NCBI GenBank assembly: GCA_020853705.1
Contig: JADYYK010000017.1
Coordinates: 1-64,000 of the forward strand
DNA from: Deltaproteobacteria bacterium
GTDB lineage: Bacteria > Myxococcota_A > Polyangia > Haliangiales > JADYYK01
DNA: 64,000 nucleotides
Direction: 5' to 3'
Below the pieces are notes generated by a model. It saw only the letters and a list, made by a program, of their open reading frames with translations. It was not told the DNA's origin and made no database searches. The position numbers and the translations under genes were made by a program. Positions within the stretch are counted from its first letter, which is position 1; the number at the start of each line of letters is the position of its first letter. Positions 35,226 through 44,104 of this stretch are shown here, in pieces.

Positions 35226-35419
35226 GACGTCCTCGGCGGCCAGCGATCATTGTTGCGCGGGTGACTCTGGAAATCTCCCAAGTGCTGGATAGCTCGATGA
35301 TCTTTTCTTCTCGGCAGCTCTTCCACTGGGCGATGCGGGCAGACTTGGCCAACGTGTTCGCCTCTGGACGTTCGCGCTCCGTGGCAGTGGGTTCGCCCGG
35401 CCCCGGCTCGTCAACGCGG
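35226..35419. promoter_or_regulatory. Region upstream of the island operon
   Basis: About 190 bases without a supported gene. It is the least GC-rich stretch nearby (for example GATCATCTTTTCTTCTCGG-like sequence on the plus strand at 35297-35315) and should hold the island promoter, which would read to the left. The right half ends at the stop of the GT-C gene. I cannot place a -35/-10 pair with confidence. Confidence 0.4.
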
Positions 35420-37630
35420 TCAGTGCGGCTGGATGACGAAGGCGTGGTAGCTGCGATACGGGTCGGTGGCGCTGAGGTCGAAGCGCACCCGGCCGCCGAG
35501 GTCGCCGGGCAGATCGAGCGACAGGTCGGCGAAGCTGCCGTCGAGCGGCGGTGTCACCAGGCGGCCGAGCTCGCGGCCGGCGACGCGGACGACAATCGTC
35601 ACAGGTGCCTTCTTGACCCGGGAGTAGGCCATGCCGTCCCAGCCGCCGACGCGCAGCACCAGGCGGGCGGCGCGGCCGGGGGCGACGCGCAGGGTGAACG
35701 ACTCGCGCGCGCCGCGCTGGGTGCGGCCGCCGTCGGCGACGCGGCGGGTGCCGGCCGCGGTGGTCACGTCGGCGGAGTGGAACACCGTCCAGGTCGCGGT
35801 CGGGCTGCGGAACTTGCGCGGGCCCAGGCTGCCGACATAGTCGTGCCCACGCTCGCTGACCTGGTCGGCCTGGTCGACGGCGTCGGTGATGACCCAGCCC
35901 GCGGGCGGATCGAGCAGCCCTTCGCCGCTGCCGGCGACGTCCCAGCGCGCCTCGAACACCGTCATGTTGGCGCCGCCGATGAGGCGCGGCGGCTGCGGCT
36001 TGCCGGGATCGATGATGCGCGGCAGCGCGGTCTCCAGCAGCACGCGGCCGTAGAGGTCACGCGCGCCGACCAGCAGCCAGCCCGGGTAGTAGATGAAGTG
36101 GGTCGGGCGCTGGGCCACCGGGATGCGCTCCAGCGCCTCGAAGCGGGCCCCGGGGCCGCTGGCGCAGATCTCGGCCCAGTGGTTGCTGATGAGGCCGATG
36201 ATGTCGAGCAGGCGGCGCTCGCCGTAGTAGCCCGGGCCGCCGACGTCGTGAAGCGCGACCCGCGCATTGCGCGGCAGGTGCGTCGCCATCCACTGCCCGA
36301 TGCGCACGGTGTGGGCGTTGACGTCGCTGGTGCTCTGCGCGAACAGGCGGACATCCATGCGCAGCCGACCGCGCTGGGCCCACGCACCGAGGGCGGCCAG
36401 CGCCAGGACGATGCCCCCGGCGGCGCCCAGCACCGGGCGGGGCAGGCGCAGGCGCGCGGCCAGCGCGGCGCTCGGCGGTGCCAGCGCCAGGCCGGCGACC
36501 ACGAACAGGGCAGGGAAGGCGCCCGAGATGTAGCGGTAGTTGTGGAACGCGTAGTCGCCCGAGGCCGCCAGCACGGCCAGGAAGATCGCGGGCGGCGTGG
36601 CCACCAGCATCAGCACCCCGGTCAGGCGCTGCTTGCGGATGCCCCAGATGATCAGGCGCGCCGCGCCGATCAGCCACAGCGCGGCCAGGATGCGGCCATG
36701 ACGGAAGGGCCCGCTGTCGCGCCAGAAGCACACGCGCAAGAGGTCGCGCCCCTGTGTGTACAAGGTGTCAAGCCAACCGGCCCAGGAAAACCCCGGCTGA
36801 TACAGCTGCGACTTCGACACCGCGGTGTTGGGCGCGGCGTGGCCGGCCAGGGCGCGGTTGCAGAGCGCGATGGCCAGCGGCAAGAGCAGCGGCAGCAGCC
36901 AGCGCCCGGCCAGCGCGAAGCGGCGCCGCCACGCCGCCCCCAGCGCGCGCAGCCCGACCACCGCGGCGACCAGCAGGCCGGCCTCGGGGCGCCCGATCGC
37001 CGCCAGCGCCAGCACCCAGAGCAGGCGCCGGGACGGTCTCCCGGCGCGCTCGTCGGCATCGCCCATCAGGAGCAGCGCGGCCAGCAGCAGCAGCACCCCG
37101 GCCAGCGGCACCTCCATGCCGGCGAGGTAGCCGAACGTGGTCGGCCCGCTGGTCGCGATCAGCAGCGCGGCGATCACGCCCCCCAGCAGGCCCAGCGTGC
37201 GCCGCCCGATGGCCAGCGCCAGCGCCAGCGTGACCCCTAGCAGCGCCACACACAGCCCGTACACGGCGTAGGTGAAGGCGTGGCCGCGGAAGCCGATGGC
37301 CCACAGCGGTGCCTCCAGCAGCGGCCACAGCATGCTGGTGGCGCCCGCCGAGTAGCCGCCGCCGTCGAAGTAGGTGAACGGACGCCCCCGCGCGATCTGC
37401 TTGGCGTACGTCATGTAGATGTAGGCGTCGTCGAGCGGGAAGCCCATGCGCACGTGGTTCGCTGCCAGCTTCCAGGCGTACAGCGCGCCGACCAGGATGG
37501 CCGCCGCCGCGCACAGCAGCCACGGCGTCGCCGCCAGCGCCAGCCGCGCCGCGCGGGGCAGGTCGTAGGCCCGCGTGGGCTCGGGGCCCCGCGGCGCCAC
37601 GCTCGGCCTGGCGGCGGGGACGGCGCTCAT
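35420..37630 (-). CDS. GT-C-type membrane glycosyltransferase-like protein
   Basis: A 736-residue polytopic membrane protein. After a cytoplasmic N-terminus come about 11 hydrophobic helices, the first at about 30-50. The first extracytoplasmic loop carries the acidic signature of GT-C enzymes (GFPLDDAYIYMTYAKQIARG), and YSAGATSMLWPLLEAP follows, as in bacterial lipid-linked-sugar-dependent transferases. The C-terminal 300 residues form a soluble extracytoplasmic domain (VALHDVGGPGYYGERRLLDIIGL..., then a jelly-roll-like end with LRVGGWDGMAYS). Probably uses polyprenyl-phosphate sugars to modify glycans or proteins; specificity unknown. Divergent from the polysaccharide locus. Confidence 0.8.
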   Translation of the reverse strand: MSAVPAARPSVAPRGPEPTRAYDLPRAARLALAATPWLLCAAAAILVGALYAWKLAANHVRMGFPLDDAYIYMTYAKQIARGRPFTYFDGGGYSAGATSMLWPLLEAPLWAIGFRGHAFTYAVYGLCVALLGVTLALALAIGRRTLGLLGGVIAALLIATSGPTTFGYLAGMEVPLAGVLLLLAALLLMGDADERAGRPSRRLLWVLALAAIGRPEAGLLVAAVVGLRALGAAWRRRFALAGRWLLPLLLPLAIALCNRALAGHAAPNTAVSKSQLYQPGFSWAGWLDTLYTQGRDLLRVCFWRDSGPFRHGRILAALWLIGAARLIIWGIRKQRLTGVLMLVATPPAIFLAVLAASGDYAFHNYRYISGAFPALFVVAGLALAPPSAALAARLRLPRPVLGAAGGIVLALAALGAWAQRGRLRMDVRLFAQSTSDVNAHTVRIGQWMATHLPRNARVALHDVGGPGYYGERRLLDIIGLISNHWAEICASGPGARFEALERIPVAQRPTHFIYYPGWLLVGARDLYGRVLLETALPRIIDPGKPQPPRLIGGANMTVFEARWDVAGSGEGLLDPPAGWVITDAVDQADQVSERGHDYVGSLGPRKFRSPTATWTVFHSADVTTAAGTRRVADGGRTQRGARESFTLRVAPGRAARLVLRVGGWDGMAYSRVKKAPVTIVVRVAGRELGRLVTPPLDGSFADLSLDLPGDLGGRVRFDLSATDPYRSYHAFVIQPH

Positions 37631-37935
37631 GGCTGCGCACCATACACCACGGTTCGCGGACGATGGCGGCAGTGGTGGCGACGGCAGCCCTGGCCCTGGC
37701 GGTCACGGCGGCAAGACGCCGAAGTCCAGGGCGAGTGGCGACCCTGGTACGTCCTCGATATCCCCGGAATGTAGGCCGAAATCAGCGGCGGCCCTCGGGG
37801 AGGCCCGGCCATTGCGCGGGCCTGGGGGCGCTGCTATTGTCCGCCCGCCTTCCGGGGAAATACAGGAAATCCCCGGGGAATTTGCAGTCTTTTTGAACGC
37901 CCTCGCGGCCATCCCCATCACACGCCTGACGCCAG
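37631..37935. promoter_or_regulatory. Divergent promoter region of the polysaccharide locus
   Basis: 305 bases without a supported gene between the divergent GT-C gene and the first gene of the plus-strand operon. It contains palindromic CCGG elements: CCCCGGAAT near 37762, TTCCGGGGAAAT near 37852, and TCCCCGGGGA at 37870-37879, so CCCCGG-A recurs in both orientations as regulator sites would. A T-run (CTTTTTG) follows at about 37888. Specific promoter boxes cannot be assigned. Confidence 0.5.
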
Positions 37936-39024
37936 ATGCACATCCTCGCCATCATCGCGCCCAACGGCCTCGGCCACTACCGGCGCGCCGTCCATGTGCT
38001 CGACCGGCTGGCGGCCCGGCTGCCCGACGCGCGCATCGATCTGGTGTGCGAGGGCTGGCAGCTGGAGCGCGGCAGCTTCGCGGCGGCGACCCGGGTGCGC
38101 GCGCGTGGGCGGGCCATCACCGGGGTCATGGTGCCCGGTGTCGAGTGGGCCGGGCATGGGCGCGGCTATGGCGATGGGCGGCTGCTTTCGTGGCTGGACC
38201 GGCTGGCCAAGGTGCCCGAGGTCGCGGCGGCCGACCTGGTGCTGAGTGACAACCTGGGTGGCGTGCTGGCGCTGCGCCCGGACGCGATCCTGATGGGGTC
38301 GCACCTGTGGTCGGACGTGCTGGCCGAGGTGGCGGCGGCCGACGACGGCGCGCGCGCCTTCGTGCGCCACGAGCGCGCGCTGCTGGAGCGGCTGCGGCCG
38401 CCGATGCTGTGCGTGGCCGACGTGGTGATGCCCGGCGTGCGCGAGCGCACCCGCGCGGTGGAGCTGGGCTGGATGTGCGACCTGGCCGCGGCCGGCGCGC
38501 TGGCCGACGAGGCGCCGCGGCATGGTCGCGTCGCGGTGCTGGGTGGCGCGACCGGGGCGGCCGACGACGTGCTGGCCGGGGTCCTGGCGGCGCTGCGCGC
38601 CGACGGGCGCTGGGACGTGGTGGGTGCGCGCGAGTTCGGCCATGAACTGGCGGATTTTGCCGGGTGCGCGGCGGTGGTGTGCCGACCCGGGGTGGGCACG
38701 CTGACCGAGTGTGTGACGGTGGGGACGCCCATGCTGTGGGCCTACGAGGGCGGCAACGTCGAGCTGGCGTGGAACGCGCGCGCCTGCGCGGCCCTGGGCC
38801 TGGGGCGCGATCTCGGCGCCGATCTCGACCCGACGCAGGCACCCGCGGCGCTGGCGGCGCTGCTGGCCGAGCCCGAGGTCAGCGCCACGCGCGGGCGGCT
38901 GCTGGCGCGCGGGCGTGACGGGCTGGACGCCGCAGCGGCCTGGCTGGCGACGCGGGCGACGCAGGGCGCGAGCGCGAACGCGGCGGTCGTGCCGGCGAAC
39001 CAGATGGAGAGGACGTCCTCGTGA
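37936..39024 (+). CDS. Glycosyltransferase-like protein, GT-B fold
   Basis: A 362-residue protein. It opens with the HILAIIAPNGLGHYRRAVHVLDRL strand-loop-helix of MurG/PseG-like GT-B enzymes (GxGHxxR) and ends with the nucleotide-sugar binding part (CAAVVCRPGVGTLTECVTVGTPMLWAYEGGNVE), where the Gly-Thr-Leu-Thr-Glu segment contacts the donor. It could be a transferase or a PseG-type hydrolase. First gene of the coupled operon; its stop overlaps the next start as GTGA. Confidence 0.8.
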   Translation: MHILAIIAPNGLGHYRRAVHVLDRLAARLPDARIDLVCEGWQLERGSFAAATRVRARGRAITGVMVPGVEWAGHGRGYGDGRLLSWLDRLAKVPEVAAADLVLSDNLGGVLALRPDAILMGSHLWSDVLAEVAAADDGARAFVRHERALLERLRPPMLCVADVVMPGVRERTRAVELGWMCDLAAAGALADEAPRHGRVAVLGGATGAADDVLAGVLAALRADGRWDVVGAREFGHELADFAGCAAVVCRPGVGTLTECVTVGTPMLWAYEGGNVELAWNARACAALGLGRDLGADLDPTQAPAALAALLAEPEVSATRGRLLARGRDGLDAAAAWLATRATQGASANAAVVPANQMERTSS

Positions 39025-40808
39025 CCAAGCACCCCGGCATCGAGCTGCTCTTCGTCAGCGCCGACACTCCGCTGTCGGAGGCGCTGCAGCGGCAGTCCGA
39101 CGCCATCGAGCACGGCCTGCCCTCGGGGATCGTGCTGGTGGTCGACGCCGAGCGCCGCCTTTTGGGCGTGGTCACCGACGGCGATCTGCGCCGCGCCCTG
39201 CTGCGCACCGGGTCGCTGGCGACGCCGGCCGGCGAGGCCATGACGCGCGAGCCCATCACCTTCCAGGACGGCCTGTCGTACCGCCAGATCCTGGCCGCGT
39301 TGCCCGCCGAGCTGGAGCGCCGCGGCCGGCGCGATCGCCGCTTCCTCGGCAAGATCTTGATGGTCGACGCCCAGTCGCGCCCGGTGCGCGTGCTCGACTA
39401 TCACCAGCTGTGGGAGCAGCGTGTGGCCACGCACCGCCACATCGTGGTGGTGGGCCTCGGCTACGTCGGCCTGACCCTGGGCCTCGAGCTGGCGCGCGAG
39501 GGCTTCCAGGTCACCGGGGTCGACGTCGACGCCGCACGCGTGCGGGCCATCGCCGCGGGCGACACCCCGGTGCACGAGCAGGGCCTCGCCGAGCTGCTGC
39601 GCGAGCAGCTGCGCGCCAACTTCGCCGCATCCACCGAGCTGCCCGCGGGTGGCGACGTCTTCGTGGTCGCGGTCGGCACCCCGGTGGCGCCGGTCGCGGG
39701 CGCGCCCGACTCGATGCCGACCCCGCAGCTCGGCCACCTGGAGGCCGCCACCGACATGGTGGGCGCGCGGCTCAAGCGCGGCGGGCTGGTGGTGCTGCGC
39801 TCGACGGTGCCGGTGGGCACCACGCGCGAGGTCGTGCTGCCGCGGCTGGAGCGCGCCTCGGGGCTGGCGGCGGGCGTCGACTTCCACCTGGCCTTCGCGC
39901 CCGAGCGCACCGCCGAGGGCCAGGCCCTGCAGGAGCTGCGCACGCTGCCGCAGGTCATCGGCGGCATCAACGACGACAGCGTCGAGGCCACCGCGGCGCT
40001 GTTCCGCGAGCTGACCCCGACCATCGTGCGTGTCGAGTCGCTGGAGGCGGCCGAGACCGTCAAGCTGCTGAACAACGGCTTCCGCGATCTGGTGTTCGCG
40101 TTCGCCAACCAGATGGCGCAGATCGGCGCCCGCTTCAACCTCGACCTGGTCGACCTCATCCGGGCCGCCAACCGCGGCTATCCGCGCGATCAGATCCCGC
40201 TGCCCAGCCCCGGCGTCGGCGGCGCCTGCCTGACCAAGGACCCCTACATCCTGGCCGCGGTCGCCGCGCGCGCGGGCATCCCGCAGACGCTGTTCCAGCT
40301 CGGGCGCAGCGTCAACGAGTCGATGCACGAGTTCGTCGCCGAGGCGGTGCTGCAGCAGCTCGGCGCGGTGGGCAAGGACCCGGCGCGCGCGCGCGTGCTG
40401 CTGTGCGGCCTGGCCTTCAAGGGCAACCCCGAGACCGGTGACCTGCGCAACTCGTCGGCGCTGGAGATCGCGGCGCTGCTGCGCGGGCGGGTGGGCGCGC
40501 TGCTGGGGCACGATCCGGTGGCGCCGGCGGCGGAGATCGCGGCCGCCGGCCTCGAGCCGGTCACGCTGCCCGCGGGCGCGGCCGGGGTCGACGCGGTGCT
40601 GCTGCTCAACAACCACCGCTCCTACGGCAAGGTCGACATCTACCAGCTGGTGCGCAGCCTGGCGGCGCCGCCCATCATCTATGACGGCTGGCACCTGTGG
40701 TCGCCCGAGGACGTGCTGGGCGCGTGCCCCAGCGTGTACATGGGGCTCGGCTTCGTGCGAAGCTCGCTCCGGGGTGATGTCGGCGGCGCTGCTGGAGGCG
40801 CCTCGTGA
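39021..40808 (+). CDS. CBS-domain fused to a nucleotide-sugar dehydrogenase
   Basis: A 595-residue fusion. Residues 1-135 are a CBS pair (LSEALQRQSDAIEHG, LLGVVTDGDLRRALL, KILMVDAQSRPVRVL) of the type normally fused to PtmE-like sugar nucleotidyltransferases. From residue about 141 it is a UDP-glucose/ManNAc dehydrogenase (UDPGDH): NAD loop VVVGLGYVGLTLGL, then FAPERTAEGQAL, the catalytic Cys in PGVGGACLTKDP near residue 402, and a C-terminal cap. The dehydrogenase oxidises C6 of a nucleotide sugar to a uronic acid. CBS pairs usually bind adenosine nucleotides, so regulation by energy state is inferred. GTG start overlaps the previous stop (GTGA). Confidence 0.9.
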   Translation: MTKHPGIELLFVSADTPLSEALQRQSDAIEHGLPSGIVLVVDAERRLLGVVTDGDLRRALLRTGSLATPAGEAMTREPITFQDGLSYRQILAALPAELERRGRRDRRFLGKILMVDAQSRPVRVLDYHQLWEQRVATHRHIVVVGLGYVGLTLGLELAREGFQVTGVDVDAARVRAIAAGDTPVHEQGLAELLREQLRANFAASTELPAGGDVFVVAVGTPVAPVAGAPDSMPTPQLGHLEAATDMVGARLKRGGLVVLRSTVPVGTTREVVLPRLERASGLAAGVDFHLAFAPERTAEGQALQELRTLPQVIGGINDDSVEATAALFRELTPTIVRVESLEAAETVKLLNNGFRDLVFAFANQMAQIGARFNLDLVDLIRAANRGYPRDQIPLPSPGVGGACLTKDPYILAAVAARAGIPQTLFQLGRSVNESMHEFVAEAVLQQLGAVGKDPARARVLLCGLAFKGNPETGDLRNSSALEIAALLRGRVGALLGHDPVAPAAEIAAAGLEPVTLPAGAAGVDAVLLLNNHRSYGKVDIYQLVRSLAAPPIIYDGWHLWSPEDVLGACPSVYMGLGFVRSSLRGDVGGAAGGAS

Positions 40809-41503
40809 GGGTGCTCGGCGTCATCCCGGCGCGCGGCGGCTCCAAGGGCGTGCCGCGCAAGAACATCCGCAAGCTGGGGGATCGCCCGCTGATCGGCCAC
40901 ACCATCGCGGCGGCGCTGGCCTCCCGCCTGGCCCGGACCGTTCTGACGACTGACGACGAGGAGATCGCCGCGGTCGGCCGCAGCCTGGGCGCCGAGGTCC
41001 CCTTCATGCGCCCGGCCGAGCTGGCCAGCGACAGCGCGCGCGCCATCCCGGTCATCCAGCACGCGCTGGCCACCCTGGAGGCGGCCGGCGATCACTTCGA
41101 CGCCGTCATGATGCTGCAGCCGACCACGCCGTTCCGGCGCACCGAGGACATCGACGGCGCGCTGGCGCTGCTGGAGAAGACCGGCGCCGACAGCGTCATC
41201 AGCGTGGTCGACACCGGCGGCCACCACCCCGCGCGCATGAAGTTCCTCGACGGCGATCGCCTGATCGATCCGCCCTACTGCGAGGCCTACGAGAACCAGC
41301 CGCGTCAGGAATTGACGCCGATGTACCTGCGCAACGGCGCCATCTACCTGACCCGGCGCGACGTCATCATGGCGGGGGCCGGCTCGTTCAAGGGGCGCGA
41401 CTGTCGGGCCTGGATCATGCCGGCCTCGCGCTCGGTCAACATCGACAACGAGCTGGAGTTTCGCCAGGCCGAGTGGCTGCTCGCCGAGGGGCTGGTGAAG
41501 TGA
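40805..41503 (+). CDS. CMP-sugar synthetase (NeuA/PseF/LegF family)
   Basis: A 232-residue nucleotidyltransferase. The nucleotide motif IPARGGSKGVPRKN (residues 7-20) is typical of CMP-nonulosonate synthetases; MMLQPTTPFR and the ISV and YLRNGAIYLTRRD segments also fit. It would activate a sialic-acid-like sugar with CTP before transfer. Start overlaps the dehydrogenase stop as GTGA. Its presence with NeuB and PseG homologues is the main reason to call the operon nonulosonic-acid-like. Confidence 0.88.
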   Translation: MRVLGVIPARGGSKGVPRKNIRKLGDRPLIGHTIAAALASRLARTVLTTDDEEIAAVGRSLGAEVPFMRPAELASDSARAIPVIQHALATLEAAGDHFDAVMMLQPTTPFRRTEDIDGALALLEKTGADSVISVVDTGGHHPARMKFLDGDRLIDPPYCEAYENQPRQELTPMYLRNGAIYLTRRDVIMAGAGSFKGRDCRAWIMPASRSVNIDNELEFRQAEWLLAEGLVK

Positions 41504-42498
41504 GGATCCTGTGCGTCGAGCCGCTGCGCTACGACGATGACGCCCGCGCCGCGCTCGAGGTCCTGGGCGAGGTGGCCTGGGAGGACTGCGCGGATCAGGC
41601 CGAGTTCGTGCGGGCCCTGGCGCGCGCGCCCTGGGACGTGCTGGTCACGCGCCTGGGCCTGGCGGTCGACGCCGCCGCGCTGGCCGCGGCGCCGTCGCTG
41701 CGCGTGGTGGCGACCCCGACCACCGGCGTCGATCACATCGCCACCGAGGCGCTGGGCGCGCGCGGTGCCCGCCTGGTGTCGCTGCGCGGCGAGACCGCCT
41801 TCCTGGAGTCGATCCGCGCCACCGCCGAGCACACCTTCGCGCTGCTGCTGGCGCTGGCGCGTCGCCTGCCCAGCGCGTGCGCCGACGTCGCCGCCGGGCG
41901 CTGGCGCCGTGAGCCCTTCCTGGGCTTCGAGCTGGCGGGCAAGTCGCTGGGCCTCATCGGCTGCGGCCGGCTGGGCCGCATGGTCGCCGGCTATGGCCTG
42001 GCCTTCGGCATGCGCGTGCTGGCGCACGACGTCGACGCCGCCGCCATCGCGCGCGCGCCCGCGGGCACCCAGGCCGCGAGCGCCGAGGACGCCCTCGGCG
42101 CCGACGTGGTCTCGCTGCACCTGCCGCTCAGCCCGGACACCCGGGGCTGGCTGTCGGCCGCCCGCCTCGCGTGGCTGCGCCCGGGCGCGCTGCTCGTCAA
42201 TACCGCGCGAGGCGAGCTCATCGACGAGGCCGCGCTGCTGCCGCTCTTGCACGAGGGCCACCTCGGCGGCGCCGCGCTCGACGTGCTGGCCGGCGACGGC
42301 AGCTGGGACGGCCACGTCGCCGCCCGCGAGCACCACCCCCTGGTCGACTTCGCCAGCACGCACCCCGATCGCCTGCTGATCACGCCGCACATCGGCGGCT
42401 ATGGCCGCGAGTCCATCACCCGCACCCGGCGCTTCCTGATCGAGCGCCTGCGCACCACGCTCGAGACCCCACCGACCCCCCACCCGGAGACGCCGTGA
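41500..42498 (+). CDS. D-2-hydroxyacid dehydrogenase family protein
   Basis: A 332-residue NAD-dependent oxidoreductase of the phosphoglycerate dehydrogenase type. Visible: the cofactor loop GLIGCGRLGRMVAGYG, the catalytic Arg in LVNTARGELIDEAAL, and the catalytic His in LITPHIGGYG. The Glu usually found after LDV (LDVxxxE-P) is not obvious (LDVLAGDGSWD), so activity may differ from the classic enzymes. In this operon it may reduce or oxidise a keto-acid or a sugar-acid precursor. Start GTG overlaps the previous stop as GTGA; an upstream in-frame start lies inside the preceding gene. Confidence 0.85.
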   Translation: MRILCVEPLRYDDDARAALEVLGEVAWEDCADQAEFVRALARAPWDVLVTRLGLAVDAAALAAAPSLRVVATPTTGVDHIATEALGARGARLVSLRGETAFLESIRATAEHTFALLLALARRLPSACADVAAGRWRREPFLGFELAGKSLGLIGCGRLGRMVAGYGLAFGMRVLAHDVDAAAIARAPAGTQAASAEDALGADVVSLHLPLSPDTRGWLSAARLAWLRPGALLVNTARGELIDEAALLPLLHEGHLGGAALDVLAGDGSWDGHVAAREHHPLVDFASTHPDRLLITPHIGGYGRESITRTRRFLIERLRTTLETPPTPHPETP

Positions 42499-43490
42499 GC
42501 AAGGCCACCCTGATCGCCGAGTGCTGCCAGAACCACAACGGCAGCCGCGACACCCTGAAGCGCATGATCCACGAGGCCGCCGCCGCGGGCGCCGACTACG
42601 TCAAGATCCAGGCCATCCGGTCGCGCGAGGTCGCCTTCCGCGAGCGCTTCGAGAAGGGCAGCAAGGCCGACGACGGCACCGTGCGCGTCATCCAGCGCCC
42701 CTACCAGGCCGAGGTCGACCGCCTCGGCAAGCTGGATCTGTCGCTCGACGACGAGGCCTGGTTCGTGGACGAGTGCGCGCGCGCCGGCGTGGCCTCGATG
42801 ACCACGGTGTTCACCCGCAGCGGCCTGCGCGAGATCGCCGGCATGGGCTACGAGGCGGTCAAGGTCGCGAGCTACGACTGCGCCTCGGCGCCGCTGCTGC
42901 GCGAGCTGACCGCGGCGTTCTCGACCCTGGTGGTCTCCACCGGTGCCAGCTTCGACAGCGAGATCGAGCGCGCCGCCGACATCCTCATCGGCGCCGGCAG
43001 CAAGTTCACCTTCCTGCACGCGGTGACCATCTACCCGACCCCGATGCACGAGCTGCACCTGCGCCGCATGGCCTGGCTGCGCCGCTTCACCCCGCGCGTC
43101 GGTCTGTCGGACCACACCGCGCCGGCCAAGGACGGTCTGTGGGCCTCGAAGATCGCGCTCGGCCTGGGCGCGCGCTGCATCGAGCGCCACTACACCGTGC
43201 TGGGCCCGACCGAGACCCGCGATGGCCCGGTGTCGATCACCCCGGCGCAGCTCGCCGAGCTGCGCGCCTTCGCCGACCTGCCGCGTCCCGCGCGCATGGC
43301 GCGCCTGGCGGCCGAGTACCCGGGCTGGGAGGTCGCGCTGGGCCAGTCGGAGCGCGCGCTGTCGCACGCCGAGCTGCTCAACCGCGACTACTACGCGGGG
43401 CGCTTCGCGTCCAAGGTCGGCGGCCGCGACGTCTTCAACTGGGAGGACGTCGACCTCGACGCGGTGGCGCGGGGGAACACCGCGAAGTGA
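42495..43490 (+). CDS. NeuB-type synthase without the SAF domain
   Basis: A 331-residue protein. NeuB-fold landmarks: AECCQNHNGSRDTLKRMI near the start, YVKIQ, VKVASYDCAS, HAVTIYPTPMHELHLRRM, VGLSDHTAP and ERHYTVLGPTETRDGP. NeuB enzymes condense phosphoenolpyruvate with an N-acetyl sugar to make nonulosonic acids. The usual C-terminal SAF (antifreeze-like) domain is absent; the last 65 residues (AEYPGWEVALGQSERALSHAELL, then YYAGRFASKVGGRDVFNWED) are different. Substrate therefore uncertain. GTG start overlaps the previous stop. Confidence 0.85.
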   Translation: MSKATLIAECCQNHNGSRDTLKRMIHEAAAAGADYVKIQAIRSREVAFRERFEKGSKADDGTVRVIQRPYQAEVDRLGKLDLSLDDEAWFVDECARAGVASMTTVFTRSGLREIAGMGYEAVKVASYDCASAPLLRELTAAFSTLVVSTGASFDSEIERAADILIGAGSKFTFLHAVTIYPTPMHELHLRRMAWLRRFTPRVGLSDHTAPAKDGLWASKIALGLGARCIERHYTVLGPTETRDGPVSITPAQLAELRAFADLPRPARMARLAAEYPGWEVALGQSERALSHAELLNRDYYAGRFASKVGGRDVFNWEDVDLDAVARGNTAK

Positions 43491-44104
43491 CGCTGGCCGC
43501 TGCCATCTTCGACCTCGACGGCACGCTGGTGGACACCATGCCGCTGCACTACGAGGCCTACCGGCGCACCTTCGCCGAGCACGGCCTGGCGCTGGCCGAG
43601 GCGGCGTTCTATGCCCACATCGGCGGCGTGGCGGCCGAGGCCATCCCGAAGTTCCTGCTCGCCTGTGGCGCGCTGACCCCGCCGCCGCCCGTCGCCCAGC
43701 TGCACGCGCGCAAGAAGGCCCACGTGGCCGAGCTCATCGCCAGCACGGAGATCATGGTGCTGCCCGCGGCCGACGTGCTGCACCTCCTGGCCGGCCGGGT
43801 CCCGGTCGCGCTGGCGTCGTCGGGCGCGCGCGCCGGCGTCGAGGCCATCCTGGCGCGCCTGCACTGGAGCGCGCTGTTCGACGTCGTCATCACCGGGGAC
43901 GAGACCCCGCGCGGCAAGCCGGCGCCGGATCCCTTCCTGCTCGCGGCCGGCAAGCTGGGCGTGGCGCCCGCCGACTGCCTGGTCTTCGAGGACACCAACG
44001 ACGGCGTGGCCGCCGCGCGCGCCGCCGGCATGCGGGTGTTCGACGTGCGCCGCGCCGCCGCCCCCGAGCGCGGCCACGGTCCGCCCCCGGTGCCCGCCGC
44101 ATGA
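43487..44104 (+). CDS. HAD-superfamily phosphatase, beta-PGM-like
   Basis: A 205-residue HAD hydrolase with cap. Motif I IFDLDGTLVDTMPLHYEAY has the nucleophile Asp; motif II SSGAR; motif III and IV are KPAPDPFLLAAG and VFEDTNDGVAAA. In nonulosonic acid pathways a HAD enzyme removes the 9-phosphate of the sugar (NeuB-type product), which fits here but is inference; a mutase role as in beta-phosphoglucomutase is the alternative. GTG start overlaps the NeuB stop as GTGA. Confidence 0.85.
   Translation: MTLAAAIFDLDGTLVDTMPLHYEAYRRTFAEHGLALAEAAFYAHIGGVAAEAIPKFLLACGALTPPPPVAQLHARKKAHVAELIASTEIMVLPAADVLHLLAGRVPVALASSGARAGVEAILARLHWSALFDVVITGDETPRGKPAPDPFLLAAGKLGVAPADCLVFEDTNDGVAAARAAGMRVFDVRRAAAPERGHGPPPVPAA

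Noticed and set aside
38742..40694. A 650-codon minus-strand frame across the CBS-dehydrogenase gene
   Set aside because: Antisense shadow; the plus strand carries the NAD loop and catalytic Cys motif.
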